From: Caldilineaceae bacterium
Lineage (GTDB): Bacteria; Chloroflexota; Anaerolineae; Caldilineales; Caldilineaceae
NCBI GenBank assembly: GCA_020846635.1
Contig: JADLDO010000020.1
Coordinates: 124,001 to 188,000 of the forward strand
DNA length: 64,000 nucleotides
Reading direction: 5' to 3'
Part shown: one piece after another, positions 9,639 through 20,592 of the stretch
Position numbering within the stretch: the stretch's first letter is position 1
Layout: every line of letters starts with the position of its first letter
Position numbers and translations under genes: made by a program
Notes under the pieces: generated by a model
Seen by the model: the letters and a program-made list of their open reading frames with translations, nothing else
The model's database searches: none
What the model was told of the DNA's origin: nothing

Positions 9639-11224
9639 TGGGCAGCCAAACTGTCGCCATAATCAATACGAACCTGGATGCGGCTTGGAAACGTGGGCAA
9701 CGTATTCCGCCATTCCGGGTCGCGGTGAATTTCGGGCGGGCGAGCCAAGCGCCATTGGGCCATGAGGGTCGAAACGGCCTGCTCCGGCGTCAGCCCGGCG
9801 ATGGTCGAAGTCACTTCGTCCGGGTCAATCGGTACGACATACTCTGCGACCGCGGTCATCGTGAATTGCACCTGCCGGTCGAGGGCAACCGCACCGGGCT
9901 CGCGACGTGTTGCCACACTATCGGCCACAAGACGACCGCGGGGCGGCACACTCTTGCGTACCGCTGCCAACATGGCCTCGTTGGTCTGCTCTTGGTTGAG
10001 TGCAGTCCCTTGCGCCAGAATTCGCAGATTCAGCGACAACGTATCGCCTTCGTCATCGTTGAATTTATCAAAGACAGAGGCCACAACCAACGTCTGGATC
10101 GACTCTGGCGGCAACCACTCACCTGGCAGCAGCTCTTGTTGCAACTGCTCATAGGCGCGTGCCTCGGCGTCGGCCTGGACTTGCAGCAGCAGATTGTCCC
10201 GGTCTGCCTGTGTCACCACACGGACCAACGATGCCCCGCCGCCCCCTGTGCCGTTGGTGTTGATGACACGCACACGGAAGCGCAGCGCCCCGTTGACTGT
10301 GTTGATGGTGTTGGCGCGCACATTGCCTTCAATCCCCTCTGCTTCGGCTTCAATGGGGACTGTGACACGTGTGCCTACGCCGCCTTCCAGGGTCGCGGGT
10401 GTGGTGGTGCGAAAGTTGACCGGCGTGCCTGTACTGGTACTAACGATTGTGCCCGCGGGAATGTTCACCGGAGCCGCGCCGAGATTGTTGAAATCCACAT
10501 AGCCGGAGGCGCGCGCACTGGCTTTTTGTTCCGAGCCGGTGGTGGCAATCGAGCCGGTCGCCTCGATATTCATTTCGACAAAGCGAGCGGGTAAGCTATT
10601 AGTCTCTGGGTCAATCGCTTCCAGCGTGGCATCTGCGGTGAGGGGTACGCTTACCGTCATGATATCACGGCCCGGAGCGAGTGTGATGGTCGCGGCGGGC
10701 AGCACATCGCGCACAAAAAAGCCCAACACGATCGCCACAATCGCGGCCATCGCTAGGTAGCCGGCAAAGCGCAGCCAGAAGGGAAGGGGGCGACGGGCTG
10801 CCTCCTCAGCGCGGATACGCCGCTGGCGCGTTTGGTGGTGGCTGGGGCGGGCACTGCGGGCGACAATTTCGGCGCGCCGCCAGGGTGGCGGTTCCGGCAA
10901 GCCCTGTGCCGGATTGCGCGGGTCTACCAACGGCAGGTCGGGAAACATCTGCCATTGGCGGCGTTGGGCATCTTCGGCTTCCAGAAAGACGGGGATGCCC
11001 AACGACTGTGCCAATTTGCGTGTGGATTCCTGGCGAGTGATGAGGGCTAACTGGCGGCGCTGGATCTGGGCCTGACGTTGGAGCAGGCGCAGCCGGGCTA
11101 CGTTGTCCAACTCAAACCAGCCGTCGGGTAGGGCCAGCGCCACATGGGATGTCTGCCCGCGAGCCAATTGGTGGCGTACTGCCTCTGCATTGGCGTGGGG
11201 CGATACAGAAAGAATCTCGACCAT
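9635..11224 (-). CDS. baseplate J-like membrane protein
   Basis: 529 residues: a soluble N-terminal part (about 1-165) with a Glu/Arg-rich region, one transmembrane helix at about 172-195, then a large extracellular beta-rich domain. The segment with VNIPAGTIVSTSTG and VRVVTQADRDNLL, with Gly/Thr-rich strands, resembles the baseplate J/gp47-like family found as single-copy chromosomal genes in Chloroflexota and cyanobacteria. No other phage tail genes are nearby, so a phage origin is unlikely. It sits inside the alaS-ruvX-mltG operon, 12 bp after alaS and overlapping ruvX by 4 bp, which suggests a cell-envelope role. The exact function is unknown. Confidence 0.7.
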   Translation of the reverse strand: MVEILSVSPHANAEAVRHQLARGQTSHVALALPDGWFELDNVARLRLLQRQAQIQRRQLALITRQESTRKLAQSLGIPVFLEAEDAQRRQWQMFPDLPLVDPRNPAQGLPEPPPWRRAEIVARSARPSHHQTRQRRIRAEEAARRPLPFWLRFAGYLAMAAIVAIVLGFFVRDVLPAATITLAPGRDIMTVSVPLTADATLEAIDPETNSLPARFVEMNIEATGSIATTGSEQKASARASGYVDFNNLGAAPVNIPAGTIVSTSTGTPVNFRTTTPATLEGGVGTRVTVPIEAEAEGIEGNVRANTINTVNGALRFRVRVINTNGTGGGGASLVRVVTQADRDNLLLQVQADAEARAYEQLQQELLPGEWLPPESIQTLVVASVFDKFNDDEGDTLSLNLRILAQGTALNQEQTNEAMLAAVRKSVPPRGRLVADSVATRREPGAVALDRQVQFTMTAVAEYVVPIDPDEVTSTIAGLTPEQAVSTLMAQWRLARPPEIHRDPEWRNTLPTFPSRIQVRIDYGDSLAAQ

Positions 11225-11236
11225 AGTTGGGTTTTG

Positions 11237-13957
<2,721 letters not shown>

Positions 13958-13981
13958 CCGGCAGCCTTCCCTACATGCGGC

Positions 13982-13994
13982 CCCACATTGTGGG
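13982..13994. repeat. 13-bp palindrome in the alaS leader
   Basis: CCCACATTGTGGG, symmetric around one central base and extendable to GGCC on both sides with one bulged C. It lies 25 bp upstream of the alaS ATG, between the predicted promoter and the SD. Possible operator or leader hairpin. Confidence 0.5.
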
Positions 13995-14028
13995 CCGGAA
14001 CAAGGATAATCTCTAGATTTATCAGCAT

Positions 14029-14057
14029 ATTCGATACAGTTCGATATATCAGTTCAA
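14029..14057 (-). promoter_or_regulatory. putative alaS promoter
   Basis: On the minus strand TTGAAC (14057-14052), 17 bp, then TCGAAT (14034-14029). The region is AT-rich and has repeated TATCGAA-like words. Tentative. The gene-free stretch 13958-14275 otherwise holds the palindrome above and the signals before the CHAT gene. Confidence 0.35.
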
Positions 14058-14176
14058 TATATAACGTGTGATTGTAGGCGAACCAGAGCAAGCGTGTCAA
14101 AAACTCAGGGAATTCAGGGAGCCGTACGCAAGATGCACCCACGCCATGCGCGCTGATAGAGCTTGAAAGAGATTGA

Positions 14177-14185
14177 TGGTATAAT
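14177..14185 (+). promoter_or_regulatory. extended -10 promoter of the CHAT-mutS unit
   Basis: TGG directly followed by TATAAT (14180-14185) forms an extended -10 box; no good -35 is seen. It is 90 bp before the GTG start at 14276. Confidence 0.5.
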
Positions 14186-14194
14186 GCCATCTTC

Positions 14195-14247
14195 AAGATT
14201 CTACCCCGGGGCAAGATTTTACCCAGGATAAGATTCACCCAGGGACT
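14195..14247 (+). repeat. three degenerate 17-18 bp direct repeats before the CHAT gene
   Basis: Units beginning AAGATT at 14195, 14213 and 14230, each followed by a CACCC/TACCC-GG block, repeat with a 17-18 bp period just downstream of the extended -10 box. The spacing is close to two helix turns, which would suit cooperative protein binding in the leader. Confidence 0.6.
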
Positions 14248-14275
14248 CAGGGACGCGCAGAGGGGGCGTAGTGCC

Positions 14276-17236
14276 GTGGTTTGGATAAGCGTCGACGAAC
14301 TGCTTGAAACCATCATGCTAAAACTGTATAAGCAGTGGGAACGCAGGCTGTTGAGCCAGGCGCGCCCATTGCTGGATGATGAGCGTTTGCGCTTGGCAAA
14401 TGCGCTGCGTGCAATGGCATCGGCGCATGTGACCCAAAGCGAGGATGCCATTATTCTCTTTCTGGAGCGGCTTGGAACTCTGGAGGCAGTGGTTGCCGCG
14501 GCCCCGGAAGAATTCGTGATGCTGCCGGAATTGAAGCAGGCCATCTTGCGCGGTCGCCGACCGCGTATGCGTCTGCGCGGGCATAAGGCGAAGCCTACGA
14601 ATCTCTCCCCGGCGCGCATGCAAACGCTGCTCGTCCTGCTGGAAGCCCTGGACCCACCTGCGTATGCCGTGACGCGCATGTTTTTTCCAGAGGATCTGGT
14701 GGCGCTGGCCGCGCTCTTTGAAGCGGCGCTGCGCCAGGTCTTTGCCAGTTGGGATAAGCTGGCGTTGGAAACACGCGGCGCAATTCTGCGCATCTTGCAT
14801 ATGGTGCGCGTGGGGCTGACGACGCAAGAGGGGCACCAATATGTGACGGTGCGCAGTGTGGTGGAGACCCTGCACCAATTTGAGGCGATGCCCGAAGTGA
14901 TTCAGGTGACGCGCGATGCGTTCCTGGCAGGCAAGATGGACAACGCCGCCGAATCGCCCTTCCGTTTTAATGAAATGGTGCCGGTGAGCGACAGGCTGGC
15001 GCAGATGATCACGAACCCACCGGCGGTTTCAGCCAGCGCGGTGCCGGTTGATCCATCCCTGCCCGTCCCCGATCACCAGACGCCCATGCCCGATCAGCCG
15101 GGTGAGACGCCGGAGAGCGAAGAGCCGGGCGAGACGCCTGAGAAGGAACCGGCGAAAGCGCCGGATGCTGGGCCTGTGGAACCTGTTGCGCCCTCCCTCT
15201 CTCTCTACCAACCGCCGCCATCGAACGCCGTCGTGGAGCGGGATTTTTACACGGATGTGCGCTTTCCACAGCAGGTGCGGCTGGGCGATGAAGTGCCCTT
15301 GATGGTGCGCCTGACTCGTTCGCCAATCTCCCTGTCGCGTGCCGAAGAAAAGGTCAAAGTGGCTTTTGGTCAGCCGGACCAGCCTGAATATGTGGAAGTT
15401 GTGGTGATTGCCCACGGTTTTAACGAGGCGACATCGACCTGGAGCCGCACGATGGCGGTCTATATTGACCGCGATTCCCAACCCGCCATCTTTCTCCTGC
15501 GCGCCGAAGGGGAATTGGGCGAAAAGCGTATTACGTTGGACTTCTATCATAAGGGGCGCTATTTGGGGAGCGCAGGCTTTATCACGCGTGTGGTGAAACA
15601 GCTTCCCAACGCCGTGGGTGGTGTCGTTGTGGATACGCCTGCCCTCGCTGCGCGCTTTGTGGAGCAGCCGCCACCGCCTGCGGATTTAGAACTGCGTATC
15701 GTGCGGGGCAGCCGTGACAATATCCTACACTTTATGCTCCATTCGACGCGGGCCGGTGTGGGTTATCACTGGAAGCCTGTGGGGCAGGTAAAGCTCAATT
15801 CAGCCTCACCCCAGAGTTATCTCCAGAGCCTTTTTGCCAACCTGGGCGAATTGGCGGCACAGAGCGTGGATCAACTGGGCGAAGAAGATGCGCGTATCGC
15901 CACGGGCGATATCGCGGGCATCGGCCAACAGTTGTTCCGCGAACTCTTTCCACCCGAATTGCAGCATGAGCTATGGACGCGCATCTTGCCCAAGCGGCGT
16001 GATGCCAGCCACCCCGATGGCATCATCTCCACGCTGCTGATTACCTCCGACGAGCCGTGGATTCCGTGGGAGATGGTCAAGCCCTATCGTGATGATCCAG
16101 AGACGGGTATGGAGCAGAGCGCAGGCTTTTTGGCCGAGATGTTCCAGGTGACGCGCTGGCTGGCGGGACGCAGCCCCGCGCACCAACTGCATATCAAGAA
16201 TGCCACCCTGGTTGCGCCGCAGAATGAGTTGCTCTATGCCCAGCGCGAGGAAGCCTACTTCCGGCAACTGCCCGCGCACCGGGTGCAGATCTCCGGCCCG
16301 CTTCGTTCTACCGCCGACGTGCGGCAAGTGGCACAAGCCGGTGGCGTGCAACTGCTGCACTTTGCTGCACATGGACGCTTTGAAGCGGATAATGCCAATC
16401 TTTCGCCGCTGTCGCTGGAAGATGGCGCGCTGACGCCGATTGATCTGGCGGGCGAGCGCGCTACAGGCTTGCGCCGTGAACGCCCGTTGATTTTCCTGAA
16501 CGCTTGCCATACGGCGCGTCTAGCCTTTGCCCTGACAGGGCTGGGGGGCTGGGCCGAGCGGTTGGTGGCTGACCTCAATGTCAGCGCCTTTATCGGCACG
16601 CTTTGGGAAGTCAACGATCTGCTGGCTGCCGAGTTTGCGATTGCCTTCTATGATCGCCTGCTGGCAGGGGATACGCTGGGCCAGGCCTTTTATACGGCGC
16701 GGTTGCATGTGCGCGACCGCCAACCGGCAAATCCGACCTGGTTGGCCTATGTCCTCTATGCCGACCCCAACAGTGTGGTCATGTGGGGAATGGGCGATGA
16801 GGATGGGGAGCCGCGCGAGGAAGTCGAGGCTGAACCGCCCGCGCCCGTGGAACCGCCTGCTCCTGTCATTGACCCCAAGGAATTGGCGGCAGGTGTAGAG
16901 ACAGCGTTAGCGGAACTGCTGCCCGATCTTGTACGTCGCACGATCCCTGGCGCAGTGGCCCGGGCGCTGGCGCGCGCGTTGGGGGACGATGCGCCCCCGA
17001 AGGATGAAGCAGGTAATGAAGCTGCCGCAGCGGAAGATCACCCTGATCCGGGTATCTTCTTAACGGCGTTGGCTTCGTCGCTTTCCGGCGAGGGCAATTC
17101 ACATAGAACGGGTGACCACCCGAATGGTGTCAATAGTCATGAGCCAGGGGAGAGCCAAGAGTTGACGGGCCAAGAGTCCGACAGCGACGATGAGCAGACC
17201 GGCACATCCACCAGCGGCCCACATGCCGAGGCGTGA
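14276..17236 (+). CDS. CHAT-domain protein, putative caspase-like protease
   Basis: A 986-residue protein. The CHAT (caspase HetF-associated with TPR) domain occupies about residues 560-840. His699 lies in HFAAHGRFE and Cys744 in FLNACHTAR, the expected catalytic dyad. Before it come an alpha-helical N-terminal part (about 1-240), a Pro/Glu-rich linker (about 250-310) and an uncharacterised beta-rich domain (about 315-450, from RDFYTDVRFPQQVRLGDE). After it is a Pro-rich acidic tail with no membrane helix. GTG start chosen because AGAGGGGG lies 9 bp upstream. The mutS gene starts 22 bp after its stop, so co-transcription is likely. Substrate and trigger are unknown; CHAT proteases elsewhere act in regulated cell death or signalling, and a link to DNA damage is only suggested by position. 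Confidence 0.85.
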   Translation: MVWISVDELLETIMLKLYKQWERRLLSQARPLLDDERLRLANALRAMASAHVTQSEDAIILFLERLGTLEAVVAAAPEEFVMLPELKQAILRGRRPRMRLRGHKAKPTNLSPARMQTLLVLLEALDPPAYAVTRMFFPEDLVALAALFEAALRQVFASWDKLALETRGAILRILHMVRVGLTTQEGHQYVTVRSVVETLHQFEAMPEVIQVTRDAFLAGKMDNAAESPFRFNEMVPVSDRLAQMITNPPAVSASAVPVDPSLPVPDHQTPMPDQPGETPESEEPGETPEKEPAKAPDAGPVEPVAPSLSLYQPPPSNAVVERDFYTDVRFPQQVRLGDEVPLMVRLTRSPISLSRAEEKVKVAFGQPDQPEYVEVVVIAHGFNEATSTWSRTMAVYIDRDSQPAIFLLRAEGELGEKRITLDFYHKGRYLGSAGFITRVVKQLPNAVGGVVVDTPALAARFVEQPPPPADLELRIVRGSRDNILHFMLHSTRAGVGYHWKPVGQVKLNSASPQSYLQSLFANLGELAAQSVDQLGEEDARIATGDIAGIGQQLFRELFPPELQHELWTRILPKRRDASHPDGIISTLLITSDEPWIPWEMVKPYRDDPETGMEQSAGFLAEMFQVTRWLAGRSPAHQLHIKNATLVAPQNELLYAQREEAYFRQLPAHRVQISGPLRSTADVRQVAQAGGVQLLHFAAHGRFEADNANLSPLSLEDGALTPIDLAGERATGLRRERPLIFLNACHTARLAFALTGLGGWAERLVADLNVSAFIGTLWEVNDLLAAEFAIAFYDRLLAGDTLGQAFYTARLHVRDRQPANPTWLAYVLYADPNSVVMWGMGDEDGEPREEVEAEPPAPVEPPAPVIDPKELAAGVETALAELLPDLVRRTIPGAVARALARALGDDAPPKDEAGNEAAAAEDHPDPGIFLTALASSLSGEGNSHRTGDHPNGVNSHEPGESQELTGQESDSDDEQTGTSTSGPHAEA

Positions 17237-17258
17237 ACCCTGTTAGGATGATCACGCG

Positions 17259-19925
17259 ATGACGACACCCATGCGACAACAGTATTTGTCGCTCAAGAGC
17301 CAATACCCCGATTGTATTCTGCTTTTCCGGCTGGGCGATTTCTATGAGACCTTTGACGAGGATGCCAAGATCATCGCCAGGGTCTGTGATGTGGTGCTGA
17401 CCAGCCGCCCGGTGGGGAATGACCAGCGCGTGCCGCTGGCGGGCGTGCCTTATCACAGCGTGGAAGGCTACATCGCGCGGCTGATTGAAGCAGGCTACCG
17501 CGTCGCCATCGCCGACCAGGTCAGCGAACCTGGCAAGGGGCTGGTGGAGCGCGAGGTGACGCGCGTCATCACCAAAGGCACGCTGGTTGAACCGGCGCTG
17601 CTCGATGAAAAGCGCAATAATTATCTCGCCGCAGTGAGCTTTAACAACCGTGGCACGATGGCGGGGCTAGCATACGCGGACATTACCACCGGCGAGTTTG
17701 CTGCCACCGAACTTAGCGGCGCACAGCCCGATGAAATTGAGCGGCGCGTGGGCGAAGAGTTGAGCCGCCTTGAGCCGAGCGAACTGATCGCCATTGATTG
17801 GCGACCCGCTGAATCCTCCCTGCATGGATTGATTGACCTGCTCCACCCTGTACTTTCCTCGGTGGAGCCGTGGCAGACTGCACCGGATACCGCATACGCA
17901 GCACTTCTGCGCCATTTCCATGTGGCAACCCTCGATGGCTTTGGGCTGCACCAGGGGGGCGAAGCTGTGCGCTCGGCGGCGGGACTTTTGGCTTATCTCC
18001 AGGCAATGCAGCCGGGCGCGCTCAAGCAGATGACCCGGCTTGCCTCCTATACCGTGGGCGAGTATATGACGCTGGACGAGTCCACACGGCGCAATTTGGA
18101 GTTGACTGAGACGCTGCGCGGCGGGGCACGGGGCAGCCTGTTGGAGGTTCTGGATCAGACGCTCACGCCGATGGGGGGGCGGCTGTTGCGGCGCTGGCTC
18201 AACCAGCCGCTGCTCGACGTTGCCGCGATCCAACGGCGGCTAGATGCAGTGGAGTACTTTATTGCCAACACCCCCACACGCCTGGAACTGCGTGAGTTGC
18301 TGCGCGAGATGGGCGATCTGGAGCGGTGGACCAACCGCGTCACGCAAGCGGTGGCACTGCCGCGCGATCTAACCGGCATCCGTGCCGTTCTCAACCAAGT
18401 CCCGGCCCTCTGCAAGATTGTAGCAGGGGAGGTGGCGAGCATGGGCTGGAACGGTCATGCGGCTGGGGCAGGTGCGGCGACGGCTCCGGTACTGCTGCCG
18501 GCGCTGCCTCTGTGTGAACCTGTGCTGGAGACGCTGGCGGCGATTGCCGACGAACCACCCGCAACCCTGGCGAATCCAGGGATCATCCGTCCTGGTTTCC
18601 GCGCCGAACTGGACGAATTGGTGGAGAGAAGCCGCTATGCCAAAGATTGGATTGCCAACCTGGAGCGCACCGAGCGTGAACGGCTGGACATTAAAAGCCT
18701 GAAGGTGGGCTATAACAAAGTCTTTGGCTATTACATCGAGATCACCCATACGCACGGTGCGAAGGCTCCACCAGAGTATATCCGCAAGCAGACCCTCGCC
18801 AATGCCGAGCGCTATATTACACCCGATCTGAAGGAGTATGAGGCGTTGGTGCTCAATGCCGATGAGCGGCGGCTTGATATTGAGCAGCAGCTTTTTGCGG
18901 AGCTATGCCGCGAGATCGCCGCGCATGCCGCCGATCTGCTGGCATTGGCCGCGGCGTTGGCAGAACTCGATGTCTATACTGCGCTGGCAGAGGTGGCGCT
19001 GAATCACCGCTATGTGCGCCCTGTAGTGGATGAAGGCCCCAGCATCGAAATCTCCGGCGGGCGGCATCCTGTCGTGGAATTGACGTTGCGCGACGAGCCG
19101 TTTGTGCCCAACGATACCCATCTTGCTCCAGATACCTGTATCCATGTTTTGACCGGCCCCAATATGGCGGGCAAGAGCACCTTTTTGCGCCAGGTGGCGC
19201 TGATTACGCTGATGGCGCAGATTGGCTCCTTTGTGCCTGCGGACGCAGCGCGCGTTGGCGTGGTGGATCGCATCTTCACGCGCATCGGGGCCAGCGATGA
19301 GATTCACCGCGGCCAATCCACCTTTATGGTGGAGATGGTGGAGACGGCTAATATTCTGAATCATGCCACCCGGCGCAGCCTCTTGGTGCTGGATGAGATT
19401 GGCCGCGGCACGAGTACCTATGATGGGCTGGCGATTGCGTGGGCAGTCATTGAGTACATTCACAATCACCCGGAATTGCGCGCCAAGACTCTCTTTGCGA
19501 CCCATTATCATGAGCTGACCGATCTGCCTGAACGGCTGCCCCATGTAGTCAACTATAACGTGGCGGTGGATGATAGCGGCGATGGCGATGACGTGGTCTT
19601 TTTGCGGCGCATCATTCCGGGCAAGGCGGATCGCTCCTATGGCGTGCATGTGGCGCGCTTGGCAGGGTTGCCCAGCGCCGCGGTCACGCGTGCCGAGGAG
19701 ATCTTGGAAGAATTGGAGCGATCCGGCGCTGCAGGCCCGAAGCGGCTCTTTGAGGCACAGGCAAAACAGGCGGCAAGGGGCAAGGCCGCGGCCTTGCAGG
19801 TGTCGCTCTTTGCCGACGTCCACCCGGTGGTGGAGGCATTGCGCCAGTTGGATGTCAACGGGCTGACGCCGCTGGAGGCGCTTAACCGGCTTTACGAGTT
19901 GCAGCAGGTGGCAAAGCGGAACTAA
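17259..19925 (+). CDS. mutS: DNA mismatch repair protein MutS
   Basis: Binds base mismatches and small loops and, using ATP, recruits MutL. It has 888 residues. The mismatch-reading loop contains the F-x-E motif (GDFYETF, near residue 30), so this is true MutS1. The lever and clamp domains follow. The ATPase domain has Walker A GPNMAGKST near 632 and Walker B LLVLDEIGRG near 707, then a typical GTSTYDGLAIAWA. No mutL is in the window. It starts 22 bp after the CHAT gene and is followed 52 bp later by a cupin-like gene. All key residues are intact. Confidence 0.97.
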   Translation: MTTPMRQQYLSLKSQYPDCILLFRLGDFYETFDEDAKIIARVCDVVLTSRPVGNDQRVPLAGVPYHSVEGYIARLIEAGYRVAIADQVSEPGKGLVEREVTRVITKGTLVEPALLDEKRNNYLAAVSFNNRGTMAGLAYADITTGEFAATELSGAQPDEIERRVGEELSRLEPSELIAIDWRPAESSLHGLIDLLHPVLSSVEPWQTAPDTAYAALLRHFHVATLDGFGLHQGGEAVRSAAGLLAYLQAMQPGALKQMTRLASYTVGEYMTLDESTRRNLELTETLRGGARGSLLEVLDQTLTPMGGRLLRRWLNQPLLDVAAIQRRLDAVEYFIANTPTRLELRELLREMGDLERWTNRVTQAVALPRDLTGIRAVLNQVPALCKIVAGEVASMGWNGHAAGAGAATAPVLLPALPLCEPVLETLAAIADEPPATLANPGIIRPGFRAELDELVERSRYAKDWIANLERTERERLDIKSLKVGYNKVFGYYIEITHTHGAKAPPEYIRKQTLANAERYITPDLKEYEALVLNADERRLDIEQQLFAELCREIAAHAADLLALAAALAELDVYTALAEVALNHRYVRPVVDEGPSIEISGGRHPVVELTLRDEPFVPNDTHLAPDTCIHVLTGPNMAGKSTFLRQVALITLMAQIGSFVPADAARVGVVDRIFTRIGASDEIHRGQSTFMVEMVETANILNHATRRSLLVLDEIGRGTSTYDGLAIAWAVIEYIHNHPELRAKTLFATHYHELTDLPERLPHVVNYNVAVDDSGDGDDVVFLRRIIPGKADRSYGVHVARLAGLPSAAVTRAEEILEELERSGAAGPKRLFEAQAKQAARGKAAALQVSLFADVHPVVEALRQLDVNGLTPLEALNRLYELQQVAKRN

Positions 19926-19977
19926 TAAGGCGTGCAGTTCTATATCTACCGCAGGCGAAATCAAAAGGAAGAATGAA

Positions 19978-20400
19978 ATGGTCGAAGTCCCTCAGCAGTT
20001 GGTGGAGATTGGCGAGTATTTTGGGGTTGGATTTCAGCCCGTGCTGATTTTTGACGGTTGGCGTGTGGCGATGAAGCGCGCGGGGGTGGGCACTTCTGCG
20101 GCGAAATTCCATGCGGTTGATCGCCATAACGAGACGAACGAGGTCTTTGTGCTGACAGCAGGACAGGCCGATATGTTGCTGATGGAGGGGGGCGATGTAC
20201 CCACCGAGTTTCATCTCTTTCCAATGGAGTTGAATGTTGCCTACAGCGTGCAGCAATCTGCCTGGCACCATGTTTTTATGTCTGACGATGCCCATATCAT
20301 CGTTTTTGAGCGTGCTAACACGGCGCGCGAGAACTCGAATTCCTATGAACTGGACGCAGACACCATCGCTGCCATCCGTAGCCGGGTAAGAGTTGGGTAG
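19978..20400 (+). CDS. small cupin-like protein
   Basis: 140 residues, no signal peptide. The middle portion (FHAVDRHNETNEVFVLTAG, then a beta-rich run to WHHVFMSDDAHIIVFER) has the His/Glu spacing and strand pattern of a single-domain cupin, possibly binding a metal or sugar. The C-terminal ERANTARENSNSYELD resembles small cupins of unknown role. AAGGAAG lies upstream of the ATG. It follows mutS at 52 bp in the same direction but need not be related to repair. Specific function unknown. Confidence 0.65.
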   Translation: MVEVPQQLVEIGEYFGVGFQPVLIFDGWRVAMKRAGVGTSAAKFHAVDRHNETNEVFVLTAGQADMLLMEGGDVPTEFHLFPMELNVAYSVQQSAWHHVFMSDDAHIIVFERANTARENSNSYELDADTIAAIRSRVRVG

Positions 20401-20529
20401 GAGCGCGACGGAGGCAGAAACCCGTAGAGCCACTGCTTTGACCCATGCGCTAGGGGATGCTAGACTGCTGCAAGCTGTACAACTGCCGAGGGGGCAATCG
20501 CGCCGTGCCGATTCGCTCCCTTATTTTGT

Positions 20530-20540
20530 GTTACGGTAAC
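20530..20540. repeat. 11-bp palindrome before the first MFS-HEAT gene
   Basis: GTTACGGTAAC, arms GTTAC/GTAAC around one base, 52 bp before the ATG at 20593. A related word (GTAACG) recurs 20 bp on. Possible operator; weak evidence. Confidence 0.3.
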
Positions 20541-20592
20541 GTGTCGTCGTGCCGTGTAACGACCTGTTCTGTTGCGTTGTGTTCACTTTGCT

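Noticed and set aside
9635..11224. Prophage or tailocin fragment, from the baseplate-like domain
   Set aside because: No other phage genes nearby and the gene is embedded in a housekeeping operon.
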